Shown piece after piece: positions 7,104 to 14,994 of a stretch of 35,014 bases of DNA. The stretch lies in contig MGAO01000043.1 of NCBI GenBank assembly GCA_001788215.1, forward strand, positions 29,176 through 64,189. Direction: 5' to 3'. Source of the stretch: Candidatus Roizmanbacteria bacterium RIFCSPLOWO2_01_FULL_40_14 (GTDB lineage Bacteria; Patescibacteriota; Microgenomatia; GCA-001788215; 2-01-FULL-40-14). A model generated the notes under the pieces. It made no database searches. It had not been told where the DNA came from and worked only from the letters and a program-made list of their open reading frames with translations. The translations under genes were made by a program, and so were the position numbers. The stretch's first letter is position 1. The number at the start of each line of letters is the position of its first letter.

Positions 7104-7724
7104 ATGAAACGACGTTCTATTAAACTGCACCATTATTTTCTGTTGGATATTAACCCAGTTATTCGCTTTCTTATTTTGTCTGATACCGTTCTGATTGGAG
7201 CCGCAGGGCTACTTGGACCCATCTTTGCTCTCTTTATTGAAGAATTTATTCAAGGAGGCAATGAAGCTATTGCCGGACTTGCCGCGGGTATTTATCTTTT
7301 TACCAAAAGTCTTATGCAAATCCCCGTTGCGCATATCATTGATAAAGTTCGAGGTGAAAAAGATGATTTCTGGTTAATGTTTGTTTTTACATTACTTATT
7401 GCGTTTACTCCGCTATTATATCTTTTTATTAATACGCCGATGCAACTCTATATTGTCCAATTTATTCTCGGACTTTTTTCGGCATTCACCTTTCCAAGCT
7501 ATATGGCGATATTTACCCGGCATATTGATAAGACAAAGGAGGGAACTGAATGGGGTATTTATTTTACGCTGACCGACTTAATTAGCGCTGCTTTTGCAGC
7601 CGTTGGTGGCTATATAGCAGTTTCTGAAGGGTTTCCAACCTTAATCATTTCAGTTGTGATTTTGTCAATTATTGGTGCACTGCTTTTATTACCGATCAAA
7701 CCCTATATTAAAATTTTCCGCTGA
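7104..7724 (+). CDS. Half-size MFS-like transporter
   Basis: From ATG 7104 (MKRRSIKLHHYF) the protein has 206 residues with about six transmembrane helices. It resembles one six-helix half of a major facilitator: LIGAAGLLGPIFALFIEEF, then the cytoplasmic loop PVAHIIDKVRGEKDDF (the D-x-x-R/G-type loop after helix 2), and GLFSAFTFPSYMAIFTRHID. A TTG start at 7041 would add 21 unconvincing residues. A full MFS has 12 helices, so this protein would have to dimerise or be a reduced form; nothing downstream supplies the second half. Substrate unknown. Confidence 0.7.
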   Translation: MKRRSIKLHHYFLLDINPVIRFLILSDTVLIGAAGLLGPIFALFIEEFIQGGNEAIAGLAAGIYLFTKSLMQIPVAHIIDKVRGEKDDFWLMFVFTLLIAFTPLLYLFINTPMQLYIVQFILGLFSAFTFPSYMAIFTRHIDKTKEGTEWGIYFTLTDLISAAFAAVGGYIAVSEGFPTLIISVVILSIIGALLLLPIKPYIKIFR

Positions 7725-7761
7725 TTTTATTCTTCATCTATTTATTTTTATCCGTAATTGA

Positions 7762-7767
7762 TATGAT
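7762..7767 (+). promoter_or_regulatory. -10 box six bases before the ATG at 7774
   Basis: TATGAT at 7762-7767 directly precedes GTGTTT-ATG. No Shine-Dalgarno site is present, which fits leaderless expression. Confidence 0.4.
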
Positions 7768-7773
7768 GTGTTT

Positions 7774-8187
7774 ATGGCCGGAAAAACAGGGTATGTACTA
7801 TTGTATAGTGGAATAATCGTTGTCATCTTTGCTGCCGTAAGTATGGTTTTGGCATTAACGGCAACTATTAAACCCGTACAATTTTACCAGCCCGAAGATA
7901 TATCCCTTGATTTCTCACGTATGGTTCCTTCCTATCAAATTCCTGGTTTGCCTGAAGCAATACGTCCTGATGAAAATCTCAACACTGATTTAGCTTCTTC
8001 TGAAGTGTTGAGCGATTCGTTTAATTTACTAATCCATATGTTTCTCATGGGATTTCTCGTGAATGTCGGTACGAAGTTGGCTACTCTTGGAGGTAATCTG
8101 GTCCGTCCTATTGTCGTTAAAGTAAACAAACAAGAACAAGTCATTTCACCAAAACAACCGGATAATTCTGCCAATTCACCACAGTGA
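7774..8187 (+). CDS. Small membrane protein of unknown function
   Basis: 137 residues from ATG 7774 (MAGKTGYVLLYSGI). Two hydrophobic helices are visible: residues ~7-28 (VLLYSGIIVVIFAAVSMVLA) and ~88-108 (LIHMFLMGFLVNVGTKLATL). About 60 polar residues between them are probably outside the membrane, and the tail is Lys/Gln-rich. I do not recognise a characterised family. The stop overlaps the GTG start of the C39-like gene (GTGA at 8184-8187), so the two are translationally coupled and may work together at the envelope. Confidence 0.65.
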   Translation: MAGKTGYVLLYSGIIVVIFAAVSMVLALTATIKPVQFYQPEDISLDFSRMVPSYQIPGLPEAIRPDENLNTDLASSEVLSDSFNLLIHMFLMGFLVNVGTKLATLGGNLVRPIVVKVNKQEQVISPKQPDNSANSPQ

Positions 8188-8834
8188 TATCTTTTTATTT
8201 ATCCAGTTTTCTAGCCGAAATACAATCACGAATTTTTCCGACAAGATTATCTTTTCATCATGCAGTTCCCTACTTTTCACAGTATGAATCGCGTGAATTA
8301 GTTGACGATCCGAAATGGAAGCAGTCGGGTGCAAAAACAAAAGATGAATATGCATATTGGAGTCATAACTCGTGCGGCATGGCGTGTCTGAAAATGATTT
8401 TGAAATACAAACTGAATAAAGAAATTCCAATAGTAACTCTAGCGAAAAAATGCACGGAATACGGCGGATACATTTTGAAAAAGGATGAAGCTGAGGGATT
8501 GTTTTACGAACCATTCTGCCTGTTTGTGAAAGAAGAATTTAATATTAATGCTTCTGTTGCACCTTTTTTAACTCTGAAAAGAATATTGTTTGAAATAAGC
8601 AAAAATAACTTAGTAATTACATCTGCTCATCCGGATATCAGAGATAGAAATAATCCAAAACCAAAAGGCTCTGGCGGTCATCTCGTGTTAATCACCGGAT
8701 ATGATTTGAAAAAGAAAACAATAACCATCCACAATCCCAGCGGTTCTTACCAAAAATCACAGGAACATTATGAAATGAGTTTTAAAGAGTTTAAAAAGTT
8801 TTTCGCGGAAAGAGGGATAGTAATATATATGTAA
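8184..8834 (+). CDS. C39-like (papain-fold) cysteine protease domain protein
   Basis: 216 residues from a GTG start coupled to the upstream stop codon. The papain-like triad is visible: Cys64 in HNSCGMACLKM, His166 in GSGGHLVLITGYD, and Asn184 in IHNPSG. This is the peptidase_C39_2 pattern, which includes peptide-processing and effector-type cysteine proteases. No signal peptide or ABC-exporter domain is present, so the protein is either cytosolic or carried by its small membrane partner upstream. The target is unknown. The catalytic residues are intact. Confidence 0.8.
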   Translation: MISFYLSSFLAEIQSRIFPTRLSFHHAVPYFSQYESRELVDDPKWKQSGAKTKDEYAYWSHNSCGMACLKMILKYKLNKEIPIVTLAKKCTEYGGYILKKDEAEGLFYEPFCLFVKEEFNINASVAPFLTLKRILFEISKNNLVITSAHPDIRDRNNPKPKGSGGHLVLITGYDLKKKTITIHNPSGSYQKSQEHYEMSFKEFKKFFAERGIVIYM

Positions 8835-8845
8835 TGCCGTATATC

Positions 8846-8909
8846 ACGTAGTTAATTGCCGATTACTAATCGGCACTACGTCTCAAAGGTGTAGCAGCAC
8901 TTGTGCTGC
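8846..8909. repeat. Two hairpins after the C39-like gene
   Basis: Hairpin 1 (8846-8881): outer arms ACGTAG/CTACGT and inner arms TGCCGATT/AATCGGCA with loop ACT. Hairpin 2 (8894-8909): GCAGCAC-TT-GTGCTGC. Neither is followed by a T-run, so they look more like dispersed palindromes than an intrinsic terminator, although they may still slow transcription or stabilise the 3' end. Confidence 0.6.
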
Positions 8910-8972
8910 ACAATTGCATATTTATTAAAATGATTCAAATCATTTCAATAGATTCAAAATTAAGTTTTGTGA

Positions 8973-8978
8973 TATAAG
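8973..8978 (+). promoter_or_regulatory. -10 box nine bases before the ATG at 8988
   Basis: TATAAG at 8973-8978, then nine bases to ATG with no Shine-Dalgarno site. Confidence 0.35.
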
Positions 8979-8987
8979 TAAATTACC

Positions 8988-9683
8988 ATGGAACCTCAAC
9001 AACCAACTTCTTCTCAACCACCAGACCCGATTCCACCAGCAGAACCCGCTCATCATACACCGTTAAAAATTATTCTGATTGCAATTGGCATTCTCCTTGC
9101 GGGTGCTATTCTGGTATTTGTGTATCAAACAATTCAGGCCAATCGAAGTTGGCGCTTCACCGAACCGCCAGACATGATGGGATCAATTAACCAAGTATCC
9201 CCTTCTCCCATACTTGATGAAACTGCAGAGTGGAAGACGTATACAAATACTAACAGTATTTCTGGATTCCAAATAGATATTCCTTCTATCTGGAAAGAAT
9301 TAGAACATTCTTCAAGTTTTGAAAATTCGAGTATGTTTCAGGCACCTGATGGCAGCCAGATTGACTTGACGGTAGAGCAAACTACTTTCAATGATTTAGA
9401 TTCATATCTTAGTGATCTTGATAAAACTAATACTACTGCCTGGGAAGGAAAGCCTTCTAAAACGATCAAGCAAACTCAACTAATTACGATTGGAAATGCA
9501 AAAGGCATTATTCGCGTAGAAGATTGGTTGGCGGCTGGATTTACTACGAAAGTAACATACATTATAAACGATAATAAGGTCTTTTCTATAACGCTTCTTC
9601 CATATGGTGACGGTAATTTTGAAACACAGGAGGCTGCAAAGAAGTACGACCATATCCTCTCCACGTTCACATTCCTCGAATAA
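8988..9683 (+). CDS. Membrane-anchored extracytoplasmic protein (PsbP-like fold suspected)
   Basis: 231 residues. A Pro-rich cytoplasmic N-terminus (residues 1-26) is followed by one transmembrane anchor (~27-47, IILIAIGILLAGAILVFVY), and then an extracytoplasmic domain. The domain begins around TYTNTNSISGFQIDIPSIWKEL and ends with KYDHILSTFTFLE, the pattern of PsbP-like or DUF-type proteins in which 'F.i.yP..W' opens the fold and 'i.sTF.f' closes it. The protein at 27074-27907 has the same architecture. The function is unknown; probably a cell-surface or periplasm-like-space protein. Confidence 0.65.
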   Translation: MEPQQPTSSQPPDPIPPAEPAHHTPLKIILIAIGILLAGAILVFVYQTIQANRSWRFTEPPDMMGSINQVSPSPILDETAEWKTYTNTNSISGFQIDIPSIWKELEHSSSFENSSMFQAPDGSQIDLTVEQTTFNDLDSYLSDLDKTNTTAWEGKPSKTIKQTQLITIGNAKGIIRVEDWLAAGFTTKVTYIINDNKVFSITLLPYGDGNFETQEAAKKYDHILSTFTFLE

Positions 9684-9778
9684 AAGCACACCGAGAGAGC
9701 GCGGCTACAAAAAAGTCCAGCAAGCTGTCCCACTACAAATTTGTGAAAATTCGTTATGATTCGTGGAAATCCTGAAGT

Positions 9779-10255
9779 TTACCTCTTTGGAGATGATTTC
9801 TTTTTACGAGCTTTACCAGCAAGACCTGCTTTACGACGCTCTTTAACCCGAGGATCACGCGTCAAGAATCCGCTTTTCTTAAGTAGTGGTCGATATTCAT
9901 CGTGATTTATGGTATCAAGCGCACGCGCCATACCATGAACAACAGCATCAAGTTGTCCATTTTTCCCGCCGCCATATACGAGCACCGTAACCGCATAGTC
10001 ATTGAGCGTCTTTGTCACACGCAATGGTCCCCGATAGGCTACTTTATTTACTTCTCCGGGAAAGTAGTCGGCAACATCTTTTTTGTTTACCAGAAAATCG
10101 CCAGCTTTGATATTTTGACCGTGGACAACCACTGACTTCTTGTCAGATAGAGGGTATAGTCGTACCTGCGCACTTGCTTCCCGACGACGACCAACGGCTT
10201 GATAATATGTTTTTTGAGCTGTTGGTTTTGATGTTACTTTACTTGTTTGTACCAT
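9779..10255 (-). CDS. rpsI: Ribosomal protein S9
   Basis: 158 residues. Core from YYQAVGRRREASAQVRLYP through GGKNGQLDAVVHGMARAL and RDPRVKERRKAGLAGKARKK. S9 binds the 3' domain of 16S rRNA; its C-terminal arm reaches the P-site tRNA, and the terminal Lys-Arg is kept (PKR). The N-terminus is extended by ~17 residues (MVQTSKVTSKPTAQK) against E. coli. It is the last gene of the long ribosomal operon, 33 bases after rplM, and meets the plus-strand gene ending at 9683 tail to tail. Confidence 0.95.
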   Translation of the reverse strand: MVQTSKVTSKPTAQKTYYQAVGRRREASAQVRLYPLSDKKSVVVHGQNIKAGDFLVNKKDVADYFPGEVNKVAYRGPLRVTKTLNDYAVTVLVYGGGKNGQLDAVVHGMARALDTINHDEYRPLLKKSGFLTRDPRVKERRKAGLAGKARKKKSSPKR

Positions 10256-10288
10256 ATTGAATATACGTCGTAATTAATAACTCGTAAA

Positions 10289-10708
10289 TTATTTCTGTTT
10301 AATCTTATCGCTGTAGGGGTGTTTTTCGTCAGCATAAATATATAATCTGCTTAACCATTGATCCCGTAATTTATTTTTTGGTAACATACCCGATACGGCA
10401 TGTCGAACAATCTCATCAGGCTTTCTCTCTCGTAACTGACCCAGCGTTTCTTTCCGTAAACCGCCCGGATATCCGGAATATCGTGTATATACTTTTTGGT
10501 CTTCTTTTCGGCCCGTTGCTTTTACCTGTTTTGCGTTAATGACCACAACAAAGTCACCGCAATCCATATGTGAAACAAAGTATGACTTATTTTTTCCACG
10601 GAGTAAATTCGCAATGACAGTTGCCTCTCGTCCTATTACTTTATCAGCAACATCAACGAGATGCCACGTTCTTTGTATTTGATTTTGTTTTGTGTTGGTG
10701 AGCGGCAT
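10289..10708 (-). CDS. rplM: Ribosomal protein L13
   Basis: 139 residues, normal length. Signatures include TWHLVDVADKVIGREATVIANLLRGKNK, split here by DCGDFVVVINA, and the C-terminal MLPKNKLRDQWLSRLYIYADEKHPY. L13 is an early assembly protein of the 50S subunit. The start at 10708 is supported by AAAGGAG seven bases upstream. This start lies inside the end of rplQ, giving an unusually long 56-base overlap. Confidence 0.95.
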   Translation of the reverse strand: MPLTNTKQNQIQRTWHLVDVADKVIGREATVIANLLRGKNKSYFVSHMDCGDFVVVINAKQVKATGRKEDQKVYTRYSGYPGGLRKETLGQLRERKPDEIVRHAVSGMLPKNKLRDQWLSRLYIYADEKHPYSDKIKQK

Positions 10709-10943
10709 CGCGCTTCTCCTTTGTTAAATCGCTAATTTCAAGAGTCACTTGTGGTGCATTATCTCCCCGTCTTGCGGGTGCCGGCTGTATGGTTACCTGC
10801 TTACGAAGCACTTTTCGTACGTGCTCAACAATATGTTTACCTTTCGATCTTGTTGTCTGAATTTTCTTATATACCAGAAGGTTTTTGACGAGGTTTTCCG
10901 TAAGAGCTGCACGATACGATGCGCCACGTCCGATCTTTTTCAT
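10653..10943 (-). CDS. rplQ: Ribosomal protein L17, internally shortened
   Basis: 96 residues, against ~115-127 in most bacteria. The N-terminal half (GRGASYRAALTENLVKNLL, IQTTRSKGKHIVEHV) and the C-terminal ARRGDNAPQVTLEISDL are clear L17. Between them, the region that normally holds the second helix pair and the GGYTRI motif is missing (about 25-30 residues). A short tail follows. The start ATG overlaps the rpoA stop (ATGA). L17 sits near the polypeptide exit tunnel in 50S subunits. The frame is intact, so this looks like a real reduced protein rather than a broken gene. Confidence 0.88.
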   Translation of the reverse strand: MKKIGRGASYRAALTENLVKNLLVYKKIQTTRSKGKHIVEHVRKVLRKQVTIQPAPARRGDNAPQVTLEISDLTKEKRDAAHQHKTKSNTKNVASR

Positions 10944-11857
10944 GATACCAGCACGACTCCTTTTTTCTTTAATTGGTCTTGGATCTGATCGATCGATTTC
11001 GCCCCAAGGTTTCGTACTTTCTCAACATCAGTTCGTGATTTTCCTTCAAAATCAGCAAGGGTAGCAAAACCACCTTTCTTAAGCGCATTGGTTATACGGA
11101 TAGGAAGTTCTAATTCTTCAACTGATGATTTAAGAACCGTTTGTGATGTTGAGACAGATTGCTTCGGCTGATTGTTATTTCCTTCTTGTGGATTGTACAT
11201 ATGCTGAAAGTATGATACGAGTGTCTGAGATGCGTAAGTCAAGGCTGTTTCTGGATCAATAGCACCATTAGTCCATACATCAAGAATAAGCTTATCAAAA
11301 TTAGTTTCTCGACCTACTCGAGTTTCTTCAACAGAAAAATTTACCCGTCGAACAGGAGAGTATAAACTATCCACGGGTATGGAACCCATCTCAGATAGTA
11401 AACGGTCTTCTGAAGGTACATATCCCATACCCTGTTCGACCCATATGGTCATTTCAAGCTTTGTATTCTTATCGGTCAGTGATGCAATATATTCATCAGG
11501 ATTAGATATAGTCACCTCAGCGGGAAGCGTTATATCTTTTGCAGTGACTTCGCCTACTCCCTTTTTCTCAAGAGTAAGTTTTGCTTCTTGTTCACCTTCA
11601 AGGTGAAAGTTTACTTTTTTAAGATTCAGAATAAGCTCGACAATATCTTCTCGCAAACCTTTCAAGGTAGAAAACTGATGCTTGGCTCCCTTAATCTTAA
11701 GTTTTGATATCGCTGTTCCGGGAATACTGGACAATAGTATGCGGCGCAAGCTGTTTCCCAACGTTGATCCATATCCCTGCGGAAGTGGCTCAATTTCAAA
11801 TTGAGCATAGTTTGCAGTTTTTTCTTTTGCGGTAACGGTAAAGAATGGTTCGTTCAT
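10940..11857 (-). CDS. rpoA: RNA polymerase subunit alpha
   Basis: 305 residues. The N-terminal dimerisation domain has the hallmark QGYGSTLGNSLRRILLSSIPG; the middle has VDSLYSPVRRVNFSVEETRVG; and the C-terminal helix-hairpin-helix domain is at ~245-300 (LELPIRITNALKKGGF, VRNLGAKSIDQI). All parts needed for assembly of the core enzyme and for promoter UP-element or activator contact are present. It overlaps rplQ by four bases and follows rpsD by eight bases, the usual alpha-operon order. Confidence 0.96.
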   Translation of the reverse strand: MNEPFFTVTAKEKTANYAQFEIEPLPQGYGSTLGNSLRRILLSSIPGTAISKLKIKGAKHQFSTLKGLREDIVELILNLKKVNFHLEGEQEAKLTLEKKGVGEVTAKDITLPAEVTISNPDEYIASLTDKNTKLEMTIWVEQGMGYVPSEDRLLSEMGSIPVDSLYSPVRRVNFSVEETRVGRETNFDKLILDVWTNGAIDPETALTYASQTLVSYFQHMYNPQEGNNNQPKQSVSTSQTVLKSSVEELELPIRITNALKKGGFATLADFEGKSRTDVEKVRNLGAKSIDQIQDQLKKKGVVLVS

Positions 11858-11865
11858 ACTAGTAT

Positions 11866-12486
11866 TTATCGTGAATAGTATTCTACTATAAGCTGTTCTT
11901 CTATGTCTTCACTAATATCTTCTCTTTTCGGATAAGCTGTAATTTTACCAGCTGTTGCCTTTTTTTGCAACCACCCTGGTGTCATGAGAGTTTTTTCCGA
12001 TAACGACTTCTCAATGACCGGTATCCTAACACTTTTCGGCTTTAAACTAACGATATTGTCGATTGAAACTTGGTAGGATGGAATGTCTACCCGACGATCT
12101 GAAACTCGTATATGTCCGTGTCGTACTAACTGTCGGGCCGCTGCACGAGTCGGGGCAAATCCGAGTCGGTAAACAACATTATCCAACCGCCGCTCTAAAT
12201 GAGACAATAAAGCCTCTCCCGTAACTCCTTTGGTTTTGGCAGCTTCTTGATAATATCGTTTAAACTGATTTTCCATTATACCATACATTCTTTTTACTTT
12301 TTGTTTTTCTCGCAATTGTTTCCCATAGTCAGATGGTTTTCTTCCCATTCTTTGACCATGCTGTCCAGGGCGTATCTTTGCTCGTTTGAGAAATGATGCA
12401 TGTGCCTTTGATCCCGCTGTTTTCAAGCCCAGATCTACTCCCTCACGTCGTGCTAGTTTATTTCGTGGTCCTCGGTAACGTGCCAT
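11866..12486 (-). CDS. rpsD: Ribosomal protein S4
   Basis: 206 residues, usual length. The start MARYRGPRNKLARREGVDL and the S4 RNA-binding domain (LERRLDNVVYRLGFAPTRAAARQLV...GHIRV) are clear. The zinc-binding cysteines found in some S4 proteins are absent, so this is the zinc-free form. S4 nucleates assembly of the 30S 5' domain. In E. coli it also represses the alpha operon; no equivalent pseudoknot was identified here. Confidence 0.96.
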   Translation of the reverse strand: MARYRGPRNKLARREGVDLGLKTAGSKAHASFLKRAKIRPGQHGQRMGRKPSDYGKQLREKQKVKRMYGIMENQFKRYYQEAAKTKGVTGEALLSHLERRLDNVVYRLGFAPTRAAARQLVRHGHIRVSDRRVDIPSYQVSIDNIVSLKPKSVRIPVIEKSLSEKTLMTPGWLQKKATAGKITAYPKREDISEDIEEQLIVEYYSR

Positions 12487-12488
12487 GG

Positions 12489-12875
12489 TTATACTCTTCG
12501 TTTCTTCTTTGGCCGCACGCCGTTGTGCGGAATTGGTGTAATGTCGGCAATTAGACTTAATTTAATACCCGAATTTTTGAGTGCTCGAAGCGCTGCTTCT
12601 CGACCCATACCAGCCCCTTTGAGATATACTTCTAGTTCGTTTGTTTGGAATGGCTTCATGCTCTCAAGTAGTTGGGTAACAATTTTTGTGGCCGCATACG
12701 GCGTTGCCCGACGGGCGCCTTGAAAACCAACACTCCCTGACGAACCAGAGCATATTACATTTCCCTCGTGGTCAGTTACCGTAACCAGAGTATTATTGAA
12801 GGTAGACGTAATATACATGCGTCCTTTTGAGACGGTTTTTTCTTCTTGTTTCTTTTTTGATTTTGCTTGTGCCAT
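12489..12875 (-). CDS. rpsK: Ribosomal protein S11
   Basis: 128 residues. Typical motifs: GRMYITSTFNNTLVTVTD, SSGSVGFQGARRATPYAA, GMGREAALRAL and the C-terminus ITPIPHNGVRPKKKRRV. It forms part of the 30S platform. It lies two bases before rpsD and eight bases after rpsM on the coding strand. Confidence 0.96.
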   Translation of the reverse strand: MAQAKSKKKQEEKTVSKGRMYITSTFNNTLVTVTDHEGNVICSGSSGSVGFQGARRATPYAATKIVTQLLESMKPFQTNELEVYLKGAGMGREAALRALKNSGIKLSLIADITPIPHNGVRPKKKRRV

Positions 12876-12882
12876 AGGTTAA

Positions 12883-13284
12883 TTATTGTTGCGGTGCTTC
12901 TACTTTTGCACGCTCTTCTTTCTTAAGTGCACCGACCGTCTTTCTTTTTCCCCGTTTCGTACGGGCATTTGTTTTCGTACGCTGTCCACGTACCGGGAGT
13001 CCTTGCGCGTGACGTTTTCCTCGATAAGAACCGATTGTTTGTAAACGCTTTATGTTATCAGCTATTAATCGACGCAAATCTCCCTCAACCATATAGTCAG
13101 CTTCAATTACTTTTTGAATACGTGCAATCTCTTCCTCTGTAAGCTCGCGAACCCGTTTTGCCGGTTCAACCTTTGCTTTTTTAAGAAGACTTTGTACATT
13201 ATTCCTCCCAATACCATAAATTGCTGTTAATGCAAAATGCACTGGTCTTCCTTCTGGTAAATCTGTTCCTGCTATTCTTGGCAT
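12883..13284 (-). CDS. rpsM: Ribosomal protein S13
   Basis: 133 residues. N-terminus MPRIAGTDLPEGRPVHFALT and the C-terminal signature SYRGKRHAQGLPVRGQRTKT, then NARTKRG. S13 contacts the P-site tRNA and forms the bridge to the 50S subunit. It starts two bases after the infA stop, leaving no room for rpmJ (L36), which usually lies here. Confidence 0.96.
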   Translation of the reverse strand: MPRIAGTDLPEGRPVHFALTAIYGIGRNNVQSLLKKAKVEPAKRVRELTEEEIARIQKVIEADYMVEGDLRRLIADNIKRLQTIGSYRGKRHAQGLPVRGQRTKTNARTKRGKRKTVGALKKEERAKVEAPQQ

Positions 13285-13285
13285 A

Positions 13286-13525
13286 TTATTTTATTCGAAA
13301 TACAATGCGTCCTTTTTCGCGATCGTAGGGCGTCATCTCTATACGAACTCGGTCACCGGGCATAACGCGGATATAATGCATGCGCATTTTACCGGACAAA
13401 TGACACAACACGTTCGTATTGAGTAATTCTTTATCTTCTGCATTGTCAATCGTAACCCGAAACATAGTATTAGGAAGTGCTTCAGTCACGGCTCCCTCTA
13501 CTAGAAAAGTTCCTTTATGATTCAT
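13286..13525 (-). CDS. infA: Translation initiation factor IF-1
   Basis: 79 residues, a single S1/OB-fold: [17 protein letters not shown], then [20 protein letters not shown] and [16 protein letters not shown]-1 occupies the 30S A site during initiation. The first residues are [11 protein letters not shown] rather than the common M(A)KxD.I. The gene follows map by 12 bases and directly precedes rpsM. Confidence 0.95.
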   Translation of the reverse strand: MNHKGTFLVEGAVTEALPNTMFRVTIDNAEDKELLNTNVLCHLSGKMRMHYIRVMPGDRVRIEMTPYDREKGRIVFRIK

Positions 13526-13537
13526 CGATCGTTTCGC

Positions 13538-14317
13538 TTATGTCAAAACAAGTAACCCACCGCGCGTTAAAGCGATGGTCTTCTCGAAACAAGAAGCAAT
13601 TGTACCATCTTTAGTTCGGATTGTCCAACCATCAGCCTCGTCTATATACACGTCTGGTTTGCCCATGACATATATTGCTTCAATGGCCAATGTCATGCCT
13701 ATTTTTAATTCTGGTGTTTTTGAAAGTGGCCTCATAAGTAGTCCGGGAACTTCAGGATCTTCATGTAATTTCTTCCCTACTCCATGGCCTACTAATTCTT
13801 CAACAACCCCATACCCTTCCGGTTCAATAGTATTCTGAATCGCTTGTGAAATATGACCAATGCGATTACCCAATTTAACTTGAGCAATTCCATTTTTTAA
13901 TGCTCTCTCTCCTGTTTTCAAAAACTTATTAATTTTATCATTTGGATCTTTGTCCGCCAGCTGGCGGATTGGATCTTCTACTCTAACCGTCCAACTCATA
14001 TCCGTATGAAATCCCTGATAGTACATACCGAGATCAACCGTAACAACATTGTCTTCTTTCAGAATTATTTCTTTATGAGGAATACCATGGACAACACAAT
14101 CGTTGATACAAATACAGCTTGCCCATCGATATCCTTTCACCCGCTTAAATGACGGCTCTCCACCTTCTTTTCTGATCAGATCATCGGCAAACTTATCAAT
14201 CTTAGCCGCCGAAATACCGGGTTTAACTTGTATAAGTGTTTCTGTAAGGACGCGCTTAAGCTTTTTTCCGCCTTCCTGCATAGTTGCAATTTCTTTTTCA
14301 GATTTTAGATGGATCAT
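13538..14317 (-). CDS. map: Methionine aminopeptidase, type I
   Basis: 259 residues. Metal ligands of the pita-bread fold are present: Asp in VTVDLGMYY, Asp in FHTDMSW, His in LVGHGVGKKLHEDP, Glu in TLAIEAIY, and Glu in CFEKTIALT. It removes N-terminal Met from new proteins. The loop after HTDMSWTVRVEDP carries an insertion (IRQLADKDPNDK) relative to the E. coli enzyme; part of it (IRQLADK) is encoded by a perfect 16-bp palindrome (13953-13968). The gene overlaps cmk by four bases. Confidence 0.95.
   Translation of the reverse strand: MIHLKSEKEIATMQEGGKKLKRVLTETLIQVKPGISAAKIDKFADDLIRKEGGEPSFKRVKGYRWASCICINDCVVHGIPHKEIILKEDNVVTVDLGMYYQGFHTDMSWTVRVEDPIRQLADKDPNDKINKFLKTGERALKNGIAQVKLGNRIGHISQAIQNTIEPEGYGVVEELVGHGVGKKLHEDPEVPGLLMRPLSKTPELKIGMTLAIEAIYVMGKPDVYIDEADGWTIRTKDGTIASCFEKTIALTRGGLLVLT
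13953..13968. repeat. 16-bp perfect palindrome inside map
   Basis: TCCGCCAGCTGGCGGA is fully self-complementary. It is flanked by the near-direct repeats TTTGGATCTTTG and TTGGATCTT. It stays in frame in the methionine aminopeptidase gene and falls in a surface loop insertion. Confidence 0.8.
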
Positions 14318-14994
14318 ATCTTTTTTTCTTTGATAATTTCTACAAGTTCATTAATTACTTGCTCGATAGACATATTGCTCGTGTCGAACTCAATCGCATC
14401 AGATGCTTTTTTGAGTGGATTAATCGCGCGCGACATATCCCGATTATCTCGCTCGATTGTTTCTTGCAAGACCTTCTCAAACGAGACATACTCTCCTTTT
14501 TCTTCAAGCTGCTTCTGTCGTCTCAAAGCCCGCGTCTTCTGATCAGCTATCAAATATATCTTGATATCGGCATTTGAAAGCACCACAGTACCTATATCTC
14601 TTCCTTCCATAACAACACTAAATTTTGAGGCTATTTCCTTTTGTATTTTCACAAGATATGATCTGATCTTAGGATATTGAGCAACAACAGCAGAACCACG
14701 GCTCACCTCTGATGTTCGTATGTTATCTTGAACATTTTCATCGTTGAGATACACGTCAAAAGAAAATTTGTCCCGAGCAGGTCTAAGACGTAAGGGGACT
14801 TTCTTAAGTTCTAAAAGAAGTTCGACAGGATTTTCGAGCGATATATTTTTTCGTAAACCAAGAACAGCAACGGCACGATACATAGCTCCAGAATCAACAT
14901 ATCGTGCATTGATTTTTTTTGCAAGCAATCGAGCAATTGTCCCTTTTCCAGCGGCCACTGGACCGTCAATTGCTATTTGCATATGTTGTTTCAT
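14314..14994 (-). CDS. cmk: Cytidylate kinase
   Basis: 226 residues. Motifs: P-loop AIDGPVAAGKGTIARLLAK, YVDSGAMYRAVAVLGL, VVMEGRDIGTVVLSNADIK and the Arg-rich lid RDNRDMSRAINPLKKASDA. The enzyme phosphorylates CMP/dCMP with ATP. It sits between adk and map with four-base overlaps (ATGA) on both sides, so two nucleotide kinases are translated in tandem inside the spc operon. This position is uncommon in model bacteria, where cmk is usually near rpsA. Confidence 0.95.
   Translation of the reverse strand: MKQHMQIAIDGPVAAGKGTIARLLAKKINARYVDSGAMYRAVAVLGLRKNISLENPVELLLELKKVPLRLRPARDKFSFDVYLNDENVQDNIRTSEVSRGSAVVAQYPKIRSYLVKIQKEIASKFSVVMEGRDIGTVVLSNADIKIYLIADQKTRALRRQKQLEEKGEYVSFEKVLQETIERDNRDMSRAINPLKKASDAIEFDTSNMSIEQVINELVEIIKEKKI

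Noticed and set aside
9709-9730. Possible terminator after rpsI (minus strand CAG-CTTG-CTG then T-run)
   Set aside because: There is a six-T run, but the stem is only 3-4 bp; too weak to call.
10749-10988. Plus-strand frames across the ribosomal operon
   Set aside because: They are antisense shadows of well-identified ribosomal protein genes, with no initiation signals or family matches.
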